Below, one piece after another: positions 9,258 to 17,206 of a DNA stretch of 64,000 nt; positions within the stretch are counted from its first letter, which is position 1, and every line of letters begins with the position of its first letter. Below the pieces are notes generated by a model. The model did not search any database and was not told where the DNA came from. It saw only the letters and a list, made by a program, of their open reading frames with translations. Made by a program: the position numbers and the translations under genes. Source of the stretch: Massilia agri. Its GTDB lineage: Bacteria > Pseudomonadota > Gammaproteobacteria > Burkholderiales > Burkholderiaceae_D. The stretch covers positions 62,001 through 126,000 of the forward strand of contig NZ_JANUHA010000008.1 in assembly GCF_024753255.1 (NCBI RefSeq). Direction: 5' to 3'.

Positions 9258-10145
9258 TCAGGCACAGGTTTCCAGCACCACACCGCGCAGCCAGCGGTGA
9301 GCCGGGTCGGCGTCCATGCGCGGATGCCACAGCATCGATACCGTCAGCTGCGGCACGTCGACCGGCAGGTCGAAACTGTACATGCCGTCGCGCAGGATGC
9401 CGGTCTGGCGTTCGGGCACCGTGGCGACCAGGTCGCTCGCACGTGCCAGGGCCAGTGCGGCTGCGAAGCTGCCGGTCGTGGCGGCGGTGTTGCGCGCGGC
9501 ACCAAGTGCCTCCAGGGCCACGTCCACCGGCGCCTGCCTGCCGCCCTCGCGCGCCACCAGCACGTGGGCGGCCGCCAGGTAGCGCGCCAGCGTCATCCGG
9601 CCGCGCGCCAGGGGGTGGCCCGGCCGCACCACGCCGACGAAGCGGTCGCGAAACAGCGCGCGGGTGCGTACTTCCGGGCCGGCTTCCTTGCCGACGATGC
9701 CCGTCTCGAGGTCCACCGTGCCTTCGCGCAGCAGCGTCGTTTCGCGATCCGTCTTCGGCAGGAAGCGCAGGCGGACACCGGGCGCTTCCTTGCTCACGCG
9801 TGCGACCAGGGCTGCCCCGACGTTCTCGACGAAGCCCTCGCGCGTGCGCAGCGTGAAGGTACGGGTGAGTGTCGACAGGTCCAGCGCCGCTGCGGGACGC
9901 AGGGCCGCATGCGCTTCTTCCACAAGCCGGTGCACGGGCTCGCGCAGCGCGAGCGCATGCGGCGTCGGTACCAGTCCCCGTCCGGCGCGCACCAGCAGCG
10001 GGTCGCCCGTGGTCTCGCGCAGGCGCGCCAGCGCGCGGCTCATGGCTGAAGCGCTCAGGCCCAGGCGGCGCGCGGCGCCCGCGACGCTGCCCTCGGTGAG
10101 CACGGCATCCAGGGTGATGAGCAGGTTCAGGTCGGGGTGGTCCAT
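9258..10145 (-). CDS. LysR-family transcriptional regulator
   Basis: The 295-residue protein has an N-terminal winged helix-turn-helix (residues 3-62, with GSVAGAARRLGLSASAMSRALARLR) and a C-terminal LysR substrate-binding domain (about 90-295). It is transcribed away from the MFS transporter gene at 10236 with 90 bases between the start codons, the usual layout for a LysR regulator controlling its neighbour. The inducer cannot be predicted. A fragment of a near-identical C-terminus lies just downstream (9118-9153), separated by a REPIN-like repeat. Confidence 0.9.
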   Translation of the reverse strand: MDHPDLNLLITLDAVLTEGSVAGAARRLGLSASAMSRALARLRETTGDPLLVRAGRGLVPTPHALALREPVHRLVEEAHAALRPAAALDLSTLTRTFTLRTREGFVENVGAALVARVSKEAPGVRLRFLPKTDRETTLLREGTVDLETGIVGKEAGPEVRTRALFRDRFVGVVRPGHPLARGRMTLARYLAAAHVLVAREGGRQAPVDVALEALGAARNTAATTGSFAAALALARASDLVATVPERQTGILRDGMYSFDLPVDVPQLTVSMLWHPRMDADPAHRWLRGVVLETCA

Positions 10146-10235
10146 GCGCCGATTCTAAACCATGGCGTTTCGTGCAGGTATTCAGTGCAATCCATGCGTC
10201 TTGCGCCATGCCTTCGGGCGGCATAAGGTGGAGGC

Positions 10236-11393
10236 ATGGACACCACCTCTTCTTCCCAGCGCTTCGCGCTTGCCGCCCTGTCGATGTCGACCCTGCTGGG
10301 CGCGCTCGGCACCAGCATCGCCAACGTCGGCCTGCCCGCACTGTCCGCGCACTTTGCCGCGCCTTACGCCCGCATCCAGTGGATCGTGCTGGCCTATCTG
10401 CTGGCCAGCACGGCGATGGCGGTCGTGGCTGGAAGGCTCGGCGACCGCTACGGCAGGCGCCGCGTGCTGCTCGGCGGGATCGCCATGTTCAGCATCGCGT
10501 CGCTGGGCTGCGCATTCGCCGCGTCGCTGCCCATGCTGGTGGCGGCGCGGGCGCTGCAAGGCGCCGGGGCGGCCGCCATGCTGGTCCTGAGCCTGCCCTT
10601 CGCGGCCGATGCCGGCGGGCGCAGCGGCCGCACGATCGGCCTGCTGGGCAGCGTCTCCGCCGCCGGCACCACCCTCGGCCCCGCCCTCGGCGGCGCCCTG
10701 CTCGCCGGCTTCGGCTGGCCGAGCCTCTTCCTCTTCCTGGCCCCGCTCGGCCTACTCACCTATGCCTGCGCATGGCGCGGCCTGCCGCCCGGGCGCAGCC
10801 AGGCGGTGCGCAAGGATGCGGGCGTGCAGGCGCCCTATGGCGCCCTGGTCGGGATTGGATTGATGACGGCGGTGGTGATGGCGACCCTGGTGATCGGGCC
10901 CTTCCACCTCGCGCGGACCCTGGGGCTGAACGGTGCGGCGCTCGGCCTGGCCATGGCTTGCGGACCGCTGGCCGCGGCACTGGCCGGCGTGCCCGCGGGA
11001 CGCGCGGTGGACCGCCATGGCGCCTCTTGTGTCGGCCGCATCGGCCTGGCTTGCGCGGCGGCGGGCTGCGCGCTGCTGGCGTTGCTGCCGGCCGCCACCG
11101 GCGTCGCGGGCTATGTGATTCCACTGGCGGTGCTGACCAGCGGCTACGCCCTGTTCCAGGCGGCGAACAACAGCGCCGTCATGGCGGCCTGCGATGCCAG
11201 CCAGCGCGGCGCGGTCTCCGGCCTGCTCACCCTGTCGCGCAACCTCGGCCTGCTGGGGGGAGCCTCCGCCATGGGCATGCTGTTCGCGGCGACCGGCATG
11301 CGCACGGCCTTCATGGCCTCCCTGCTGCTCGTCGGCGCGGCGGGTCTTACCTGGCGGCGGACGGGAAGAACAGCTGCTCGCCGTCCGGCTTGA
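10236..11393 (+). CDS. Major facilitator superfamily transporter
   Basis: The 385 residues form about 12 hydrophobic helices. The MFS signature in loop 2-3 is clear (GRLGDRYGRRRVLLGG, about residues 66-81), and the N-terminal helix pattern (NVGLPALSAHFAAPYARIQWIV) resembles DHA-type drug/proton antiporters. A strong ribosome site (AAGGTGGAGG, 10226-10235) precedes ATG 10236. It is divergent from the LysR gene and probably controlled by it. Its last 47 bases overlap the 3' end of tupA on the opposite strand. An efflux role is likely; the substrate is unknown. Confidence 0.87.
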   Translation: MDTTSSSQRFALAALSMSTLLGALGTSIANVGLPALSAHFAAPYARIQWIVLAYLLASTAMAVVAGRLGDRYGRRRVLLGGIAMFSIASLGCAFAASLPMLVAARALQGAGAAAMLVLSLPFAADAGGRSGRTIGLLGSVSAAGTTLGPALGGALLAGFGWPSLFLFLAPLGLLTYACAWRGLPPGRSQAVRKDAGVQAPYGALVGIGLMTAVVMATLVIGPFHLARTLGLNGAALGLAMACGPLAAALAGVPAGRAVDRHGASCVGRIGLACAAAGCALLALLPAATGVAGYVIPLAVLTSGYALFQAANNSAVMAACDASQRGAVSGLLTLSRNLGLLGGASAMGMLFAATGMRTAFMASLLLVGAAGLTWRRTGRTAARRPA

Positions 11394-12153
11394 AGGCGGC
11401 GATTCTATCCTGTCCTTCTTTTGAGGTCATCCAGTCGATGAGCTGCCTGGCGCCCTTGTAGTTCACGCCCTTGTGTTTGGCCGGGTTGACCGCGATGATG
11501 CCGTAGGGGTTGTACATGCGCTTGTCGCCTTCGACCAGGATGGCCAGGCCCGTCCTGGCCTTGTAGGCGCCGTAGGTGGCGCGGTCGGTCAGGGTGTAGG
11601 CGCGCATCTCGGCCGCCATGTTCAGCACCTCGCCCATGCCCAGGCCCGCCGACACGTAGCTCGCGCCCGCCGGCTTGGTGCCGGCCTGCTGCCAGTAGCC
11701 CTTCTCCATCACGTCCGTGCCGGAATTGTCGCCGCGCGAGATGAACCTGTTGCCGCTCGAAGCGATCTTCCGGAAGGCCGCGATCACATCCTTGCTGCCC
11801 TTGATGCCGGCCGGGTCGTTCGCCGGGCCGACGACGATGAAGTCGTTGTACATCACGTCGCGACGGTCCACACCCCATCCCTCGGCCACGAACTTGTCCT
11901 CCAACTGGCGCGCATGCACCAGGGTGACATCGACGTCGCCGTTCTTGCCCAGCTCGAGCGCCTTGCCGGTGCCGACCGAGATCACGCTGACCTTCATGCC
12001 GGTCCTGGCTTCGAAAGTCGGCAGCAGGTACTTGAGCAGGCCCGAGTTCTCGGTGCTGGTGGTGGTGGACAGGCGCAGCGTCTCTTGCGCCTGCGCCAGC
12101 GGGGCCGCCAGGGCAAGGCTGAGCAGCAGGGTGATGAAGGGTCGGCGTTGCAT
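11347..12153 (-). CDS. tupA: Tungstate ABC transporter substrate-binding protein TupA
   Basis: TupA captures tungstate in the periplasm for TupBC. The 268-residue preprotein has a signal peptide (residues 1-22, ending APLAQAQ) and then the family's anion-binding start LRLSTTTSTENSGLL. Later blocks with SVGTGKALELGKNGDVD and SRGDNSGTD also fit TupA rather than ModA. ATG 12153 has the ribosome site AGGAG; the longer in-frame reading from 12198 would overlap tupC. This is the last gene of the fds-fdhD-tup operon and ends tail-to-tail inside the MFS gene. Molybdate binding cannot be excluded from sequence alone. Confidence 0.9.
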   Translation of the reverse strand: MQRRPFITLLLSLALAAPLAQAQETLRLSTTTSTENSGLLKYLLPTFEARTGMKVSVISVGTGKALELGKNGDVDVTLVHARQLEDKFVAEGWGVDRRDVMYNDFIVVGPANDPAGIKGSKDVIAAFRKIASSGNRFISRGDNSGTDVMEKGYWQQAGTKPAGASYVSAGLGMGEVLNMAAEMRAYTLTDRATYGAYKARTGLAILVEGDKRMYNPYGIIAVNPAKHKGVNYKGARQLIDWMTSKEGQDRIAAFKPDGEQLFFPSAAR

Positions 12154-12175
12154 GGTTGTTCTCCTGGTTTGGCAG

Positions 12176-12826
12176 TCAACGGTACTCGAGGCGCCCATCG
12201 CGCAGCTTCAGGCGGTGGATGCCGGGAAGCCCGATCAGGTCGCGGTCGTGGCAGGCCATCACCACGCTGCCGCCTGCATCGAGCAGGGTCGGAATCAGGG
12301 ACATCACCTGCTCGCGCGCAGGGCCGTCCAGGTTGGCGGTCGGCTCGTCGAGCAGGAGCAGGCGCGGTTGCAGCACGCGCGCCCGGGCCAGCGCCACGCG
12401 CTGCTTCTCGCCGCCCGACAGGCGAGATGGATCGGTGTCGCGCAGGTGCTCGACGCCGGCCCAGCGCATCGCCTCCTCGACCACGGGCGCCACCGTGCTA
12501 CGGCTTTCTCCACGTGCCAGCAGGCCATAGGCGATGTTGTGAAACACGCTGGTCGAGAACATGATCGGATGCTGGTGCACGAAGACGATGGCGCGCCGCA
12601 GGGCGGCCGGATACGGGTGCAGCGGCATGCTTTGCCCATCGAATTCGACCGTGCAGGCCTCGCAACGTTCCAGGCCCGCGAGCATGCGCAGCAAGGTGGA
12701 CTTGCCGGCGCCGTTGACGCCGGTCAGGACGTAGCCGGTGGCGGCCTCAATGGACAACAGGTCGATATCGAACAGCAGGCGCTCTCCGTGGCGCTTGCGC
12801 ATGCCGTGGATGCTCAGGAGGCTCAC
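12176..12826 (-). CDS. tupC: Tungstate ABC transporter ATP-binding protein TupC
   Basis: This 216-residue ATPase has Walker A GVNGAGKSTLL (about 36-46), the signature LSGGEKQRVALARA and Walker B LLLLDEPTANLD. It powers tungstate import through TupB. The start is GTG 12826, which overlaps the tupB stop in the sequence ATGTGA with a GGAGG-like site close by on the mRNA; an in-frame open stretch continues upstream inside tupB but is not coding in that frame. It lacks the C-terminal regulatory domain of ModC, which fits TupC. tupA follows 22 bases later. Confidence 0.9.
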   Translation of the reverse strand: MSLLSIHGMRKRHGERLLFDIDLLSIEAATGYVLTGVNGAGKSTLLRMLAGLERCEACTVEFDGQSMPLHPYPAALRRAIVFVHQHPIMFSTSVFHNIAYGLLARGESRSTVAPVVEEAMRWAGVEHLRDTDPSRLSGGEKQRVALARARVLQPRLLLLDEPTANLDGPAREQVMSLIPTLLDAGGSVVMACHDRDLIGLPGIHRLKLRDGRLEYR

Positions 12827-13530
12827 ATCCGTCCCCCCGCCGTATTCGCCTCGCCCTGCAGCAGCACCAGCACGCCGTTCATCACGAGCGCCAGCGTCAC
12901 CAGCACGATGCCGAGCGCAATGCCTTGCGCGAACTCGCCCTTGCTGGTTTCCAGCGCGATCGCCGTGGTGATGGTGCGGGTCTGTCCTTCGATATTCCCG
13001 CCCACCATCAGCGCACAGCCGACTTCCGAGATCACGCGCCCGAAGCCGCTGATCACGGCGGCCATCACGCCATAGCGCGCCTCGTGCAGCACGGTGGTCA
13101 TCACGCGCCAGCGCGAGGCCCCGTGCGCGACCGCCGTCTCCGCGTAACGCGGATCGAGCGCCTGCACGGCGGCCAGGGTAAACGCCAGCAGGACCGGCAG
13201 GCCGATCACCATCTGGCCGAGGATCACGCCCTGCTGCGAGAACAGCCATTCGAGGCCACCCATGGGACCGCGGCGCGACAGCAGCAGGTAGAGCAGGAGG
13301 CCGATGAGCACCGTCGGCAAGGACAGCGCGGCCTGGGCGATCCAGACGGCGATGCGCCGGCCCGGGAAGCGATGCATGGCGATCACGTAGCCGAGGAAGA
13401 CCGCCGGCGGCGCGGCCAGCACCAGGCCCAGGATGCTGGTCTTGAGCGAGACCCAGACGATGTGCCACAGCGCGGCGTCGCCCGAGAACAGCAGCCAGAA
13501 AGCGTGCGTGATGGCGTCGAACAGGGACAT
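12823..13530 (-). CDS. tupB: Tungstate ABC transporter permease TupB
   Basis: The 235 residues form about six transmembrane helices typical of a binding-protein-dependent permease, with the EAA-type loop near residues 130-150 (ETAVAHGASRWRVMTTVLHEARYG). It forms the membrane channel with TupC. The ATG overlaps the fdhD stop by one base (TGATG at 13528-13532) and its stop overlaps the tupC start. Tup genes are therefore translated from the same message as the formate dehydrogenase genes, which ties metal uptake to enzyme production. Confidence 0.9.
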   Translation of the reverse strand: MSLFDAITHAFWLLFSGDAALWHIVWVSLKTSILGLVLAAPPAVFLGYVIAMHRFPGRRIAVWIAQAALSLPTVLIGLLLYLLLSRRGPMGGLEWLFSQQGVILGQMVIGLPVLLAFTLAAVQALDPRYAETAVAHGASRWRVMTTVLHEARYGVMAAVISGFGRVISEVGCALMVGGNIEGQTRTITTAIALETSKGEFAQGIALGIVLVTLALVMNGVLVLLQGEANTAGGRM

Positions 13531-14408
13531 CAGGCCAGCCGTGCTGCCCGGGGCGCGTTCAGGGGTTCCAGCAGATCGGGGTCGAACACCAGGCGCTCAT
13601 GCCCGGCCAGCAGCAGGAAATGCTTGCCCGAGCAGCGCGCCAGCAGCGACATGCCGACCTTTTCGGCCACCATATGGCCCATCTGCGTGGTGCCGGAACG
13701 CGAGAGCAGGAAGGGAATCCCCATCTGCGCGCCCTTGATCACCATTTCCGAGGTCAGCCGTCCGGTGGTATAGAAGACCTTGTCGGCGCCTTCCACGGCG
13801 TCCAGCCACATCAGGCCGGCGATGGCGTCCACCGCATTGTGGCGGCCGACGTCCTCGACGAAATACAGCAGCTCGCCATCATGCGAGAACAGCGCGCAGC
13901 CGTGCACCGAGCCGGCCTGCTTGTAGATCGACTGCTGGGTGCGGATGGTCTCGACGATGCGGTAGACCACCGATTGCTGCAGGCGAGCTTCCTTGGGCAG
14001 CGCGATCTGGTCGACCTCGTCCATCAGCCCGCCGAACACCGAGCCCTGGCCGCAGCCCGTGGTGACTACCTTCCTGGCGGTGCGTTCCTCGACGTCGAGG
14101 ATGCCGTTGCGGGTCACTACCGCCACCGCGTCGACCGACCAGTCGACCTGGATCGACACGATGTCTTCCAAGGTGCGCACCAGGCGCTGGTTGCGCAGGT
14201 AGCCCAGCACCAGGGCTTCCGGCGCTCCGCCCAGGGTCATCAGGGTGACGATCTCGCGCTTGTCCACGTAGACCGTGAGCGGGCGCTCGGCGGGAATGGC
14301 AATGCGGGACGGACGGCCACGCTCGTCCAGCGCGCTCACCTCGTGCGTAAGGCGGGCGCTGGCCTGGGACAGTTCAGGGCGGTAGCGTGGCGGTTCCTGG
14401 TGGTTCAT
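13530..14408 (-). CDS. fdhD: Formate dehydrogenase sulfurtransferase FdhD (FdsC-like)
   Basis: FdhD transfers sulfur to the Mo/W-bis-MGD cofactor, a step required for formate dehydrogenase activity. The 292 residues show the cysteine-bearing loop TTGCGQGS, the YVDKREIVTLMTLGG entry region and the conserved FVEDVGRHNAVDAIAG and TTGRLTSEMVIK blocks. I chose ATG 14408 because it overlaps the fdsA stop (ATGA) and begins MNHQEPPRYRP; a longer in-frame reading lies inside fdsA. In Cupriavidus-type fds operons the equivalent gene is called fdsC. No fdsD gene follows; tupB starts immediately. Confidence 0.92.
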   Translation of the reverse strand: MNHQEPPRYRPELSQASARLTHEVSALDERGRPSRIAIPAERPLTVYVDKREIVTLMTLGGAPEALVLGYLRNQRLVRTLEDIVSIQVDWSVDAVAVVTRNGILDVEERTARKVVTTGCGQGSVFGGLMDEVDQIALPKEARLQQSVVYRIVETIRTQQSIYKQAGSVHGCALFSHDGELLYFVEDVGRHNAVDAIAGLMWLDAVEGADKVFYTTGRLTSEMVIKGAQMGIPFLLSRSGTTQMGHMVAEKVGMSLLARCSGKHFLLLAGHERLVFDPDLLEPLNAPRAARLA

Positions 14409-17206
14409 GTTGCCAATTGTGCCATGCCGGCCAGGATTTGGCCGCCACCGTAGCTGCCCTGCGGTGCGACCTCCCCGCCCGGCGTCACCTTGATCGCGCA
14501 ATACTTGAATTCCGGGATCTTGCCGAAGGGGTCGAGCGCCGCATTGGTGAGGCGGTTGATGGCCGCTTCGTAATAGCAGAAGGGCACGAAGATCGCGCCC
14601 ACGGGCGAGCTGTCGTCCGCGCGTGCATACAGCACCACCTCACCACGGCGCGAGGCGATGGTGATGGCTTCGCCCGGCCTGATGCCCATGCGCTCCATGT
14701 CGAGCGGATGGACCAGCGCCACCGGATCGGGTTCGATCGCATCCAGCACCGTGGCGCGGCGCGTCATGCTGCCCGTATGCCAGTGCTCCAGCTGGCGCCC
14801 CGTGATCAGGACCATCGGATACTCGCCGTCGGGCCGCTCGTCGGCGGGGATGATGTCGGCCGGGACGAAGCGCGCCCTGCCGCCTTCGCGCGGGAACAGC
14901 TCGGTGAACACGACCGGCTGGCCGACGTCGCCCTCGTTCATGCAGGGGTAAACGACCGCACCGTTTCTTTCCAGGCGCTCCCAGGTGATGCCGCCGATGC
15001 TGGCCATGGTGCGGCGCATCTCGTCGAACACTTCCGATACGTGGCCGTAGTTCCAGGGCAGGCCGAGGCGGTTCGCCATTTGCTGGATGATCCACAGGTC
15101 CTGCTTCGCCTCGCCCGGCGGATCGATGGCCTGGCGGCCCAGTTGCACCAGGCGGTCGGTGTTGGTGAAGGTGCCGGTCTTCTCCGGGAAGGCGGATGCG
15201 GGCAGGATCACATCGGCCAGGTAGGCCGTCTCGGTGAGGAAGATGTCCTGCACCACCAGGTGCTCCAGTACGGCCAGCGCGGCGCGCGCATGGTTGGCGT
15301 CGGGGTCGGACATGGCCGGGTTCTCGCCCATGATGTACATGCCGCGCACCTGGCCGGCATCGATCGCGTCCATGATCTCGACCACGGTCAGGCCCGGCTT
15401 CGGATCGAGGGTGGCGCCCCAGGCCTGCTCGAAGCGTGCCCGCGCGGCCGGATTGTCGACGCGCTGGTAGTCCGGCAGCATCATCGGGATCAGGCCGGCG
15501 TCCGAGGCGCCCTGCACATTGTTCTGTCCGCGCAGCGGATGCAGGCCGGTGCCGGGGCGGCCGATCTGCCCCGTCATCAGGCTGAGTGCGATCAGGCAGC
15601 GCGCGTTATCGGTGCCGTGCACGTGCTGCGACACCCCCATGCCCCACAGGATCATCGATCCTTGCGACGTCGCATACAGGCGCGCGACGTAGCGGATGGT
15701 CTCCGCATCGATGCCGCAGATCGGCGCCATCGCTTCGGGGCTGTAGTCGGCCACATTGGCTTGCAGCTCGGCGTAGCCGATGGTGCGGCTGGCGATGAAG
15801 GCTTCGTCCACCAGTTTTTCGGTGACGATCACGTGCATCATCGCGTTGAGCAGGGCGACGTCGGTGTCCGGCTTGAACTGGAGGAAGCGGTGGGCGTGGC
15901 GCGCCAGCTCGGAGCGGCGCGGGTCCATCACGATCAGCTTCGCGCCGGTCTTGACGGCGTTCTTGATCCAGGTCGCCGCCACCGGATGGTTGACGGTCGG
16001 GTTGGCGCCGATGATCACGATCACCTCGGCGCGCGTCACGTCCATGACCGGGTTCGACACCGCGCCCGAGCCGATCCCTTCCAGCAGGGCCGACACCGAG
16101 GAGGCGTGGCACAGGCGCGTGCAATGGTCGACGTTATTCGTGCGGAAGCCCGTGCGCACCAGTTTCTGGAACAGGTAGGCTTCCTCGTTGCTGCCCTTGG
16201 CCGAGCCGAAGCCGGCCAGGGCCGCGCCGCCGTGCTGGTCGCGGATCTGCGCCAGCTTGCCGCCGGCCAGTTCGAGGGCCTCTTCCCAGCTCGCTTCGCG
16301 GAACACTTCCAGCACGCGGTCGGGGTCCATGGTGAAGTCGCCGCTTTTTGCTGCGCCTTCGCGGCGGATCAGCGGCTTCGTCAGGCGATGCGGGTGGTGG
16401 GCGTAGTCGAAGCCGTAACGCCCTTTCACGCACAGGCGGCCCAGGTTGGCCGGGCCCTGGCGGCCCTCCACGTAGAGGATCTTGTTGTCCTTGACGTTGT
16501 AGGTCAGCTGGCAGCCGACGCCGCAATAGGGACAGACCGAATCGACCTGCTTGTCCGGGATGTTCAGCGCCACCCCACGCGCCGGCATCAGGGCGCCGGT
16601 CGGGCAGGCCTGCACGCATTCGCCGCAGGCCACGCAGGTGGAGGCGCCCATCGGGTCGTCCTGGTCGAAAACGATCTTCGCGCCTTCGCCACGGAAGGCC
16701 AGGCCGATGACGTCATTGACCTGCTCGTCGCGGCAGGCGCGCACGCAGCGGGTGCACTGGATGCAGGCGTCCAGGTTGACGGTGATGGCGGCGTGGGTCG
16801 CGTCCAACTGCGGCTGGGCGCGGGTGGCGGCGAAGCGCGGCTTGCCGACGCCAAGTTTATCCGCCCACAGGTCGACCTCGTTCTTGCGGGTGTATTCCGC
16901 TTCGGGCATGTCAGCCAGCAGCAGTTCCAGCACCATCTTCTGGGCCGCGACTGCGCGCGGGCTGTCGGTCTTGACCTTCATTCCTGCACTCGGGTGGCGG
17001 CAGCACGAAGGCGCCAGCACGCGCTCGCCATCGATCTCCACCATGCAGGAGCGGCAGTTGCCGACCGCCTCGAAACCCTCCTTGTAGCACAGGCGCGGCA
17101 CCTCGATGCCTTCGCGCGCGGCGACTTCGATCAGGGTTTCATGCGCCAGGGCCTGGACTTCGCGGCCGTTCAGTTCGAAAGTGACGACTGGGGTAGGAGC
17201 GTTCAT
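14405..17206 (-). CDS. fdsA: NAD-dependent formate dehydrogenase catalytic subunit FdsA
   Basis: FdsA oxidizes formate to CO2 and passes electrons to FdsB. The 933 residues hold an N-terminal [2Fe-2S] NuoG-like domain (cysteines in LCYKEGF and GNCRSCMVEI), two [4Fe-4S] ferredoxin motifs (CIQCTRCVRAC, CVACGECVQACPTGAL), a further [4Fe-4S] site (SVCPYCGVGC) and the large Mo/W-bis-MGD domain. The metal ligand is a cysteine (NVDHCTRLCHAS), not selenocysteine. The C-terminal cofactor domain carries RQLEHWHTGSMTRR. Start and stop overlap the neighbours by four bases. The tup genes in the same operon raise the possibility that the bound metal is tungsten; sequence cannot decide this. Confidence 0.94.
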   Translation of the reverse strand: MNAPTPVVTFELNGREVQALAHETLIEVAAREGIEVPRLCYKEGFEAVGNCRSCMVEIDGERVLAPSCCRHPSAGMKVKTDSPRAVAAQKMVLELLLADMPEAEYTRKNEVDLWADKLGVGKPRFAATRAQPQLDATHAAITVNLDACIQCTRCVRACRDEQVNDVIGLAFRGEGAKIVFDQDDPMGASTCVACGECVQACPTGALMPARGVALNIPDKQVDSVCPYCGVGCQLTYNVKDNKILYVEGRQGPANLGRLCVKGRYGFDYAHHPHRLTKPLIRREGAAKSGDFTMDPDRVLEVFREASWEEALELAGGKLAQIRDQHGGAALAGFGSAKGSNEEAYLFQKLVRTGFRTNNVDHCTRLCHASSVSALLEGIGSGAVSNPVMDVTRAEVIVIIGANPTVNHPVAATWIKNAVKTGAKLIVMDPRRSELARHAHRFLQFKPDTDVALLNAMMHVIVTEKLVDEAFIASRTIGYAELQANVADYSPEAMAPICGIDAETIRYVARLYATSQGSMILWGMGVSQHVHGTDNARCLIALSLMTGQIGRPGTGLHPLRGQNNVQGASDAGLIPMMLPDYQRVDNPAARARFEQAWGATLDPKPGLTVVEIMDAIDAGQVRGMYIMGENPAMSDPDANHARAALAVLEHLVVQDIFLTETAYLADVILPASAFPEKTGTFTNTDRLVQLGRQAIDPPGEAKQDLWIIQQMANRLGLPWNYGHVSEVFDEMRRTMASIGGITWERLERNGAVVYPCMNEGDVGQPVVFTELFPREGGRARFVPADIIPADERPDGEYPMVLITGRQLEHWHTGSMTRRATVLDAIEPDPVALVHPLDMERMGIRPGEAITIASRRGEVVLYARADDSSPVGAIFVPFCYYEAAINRLTNAALDPFGKIPEFKYCAIKVTPGGEVAPQGSYGGGQILAGMAQLAT

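Noticed and set aside
12826-13468. Open frame extending tupC upstream by about 214 codons
   Set aside because: This stretch lies inside tupB in another frame and has no protein-like sequence; the GTG at 12826 overlapping the tupB stop is the natural start.
16090-16150. Selenocysteine in the formate dehydrogenase
   Set aside because: The metal-ligand position is an ordinary cysteine codon (motif DHCTRLCH), with no in-frame TGA.
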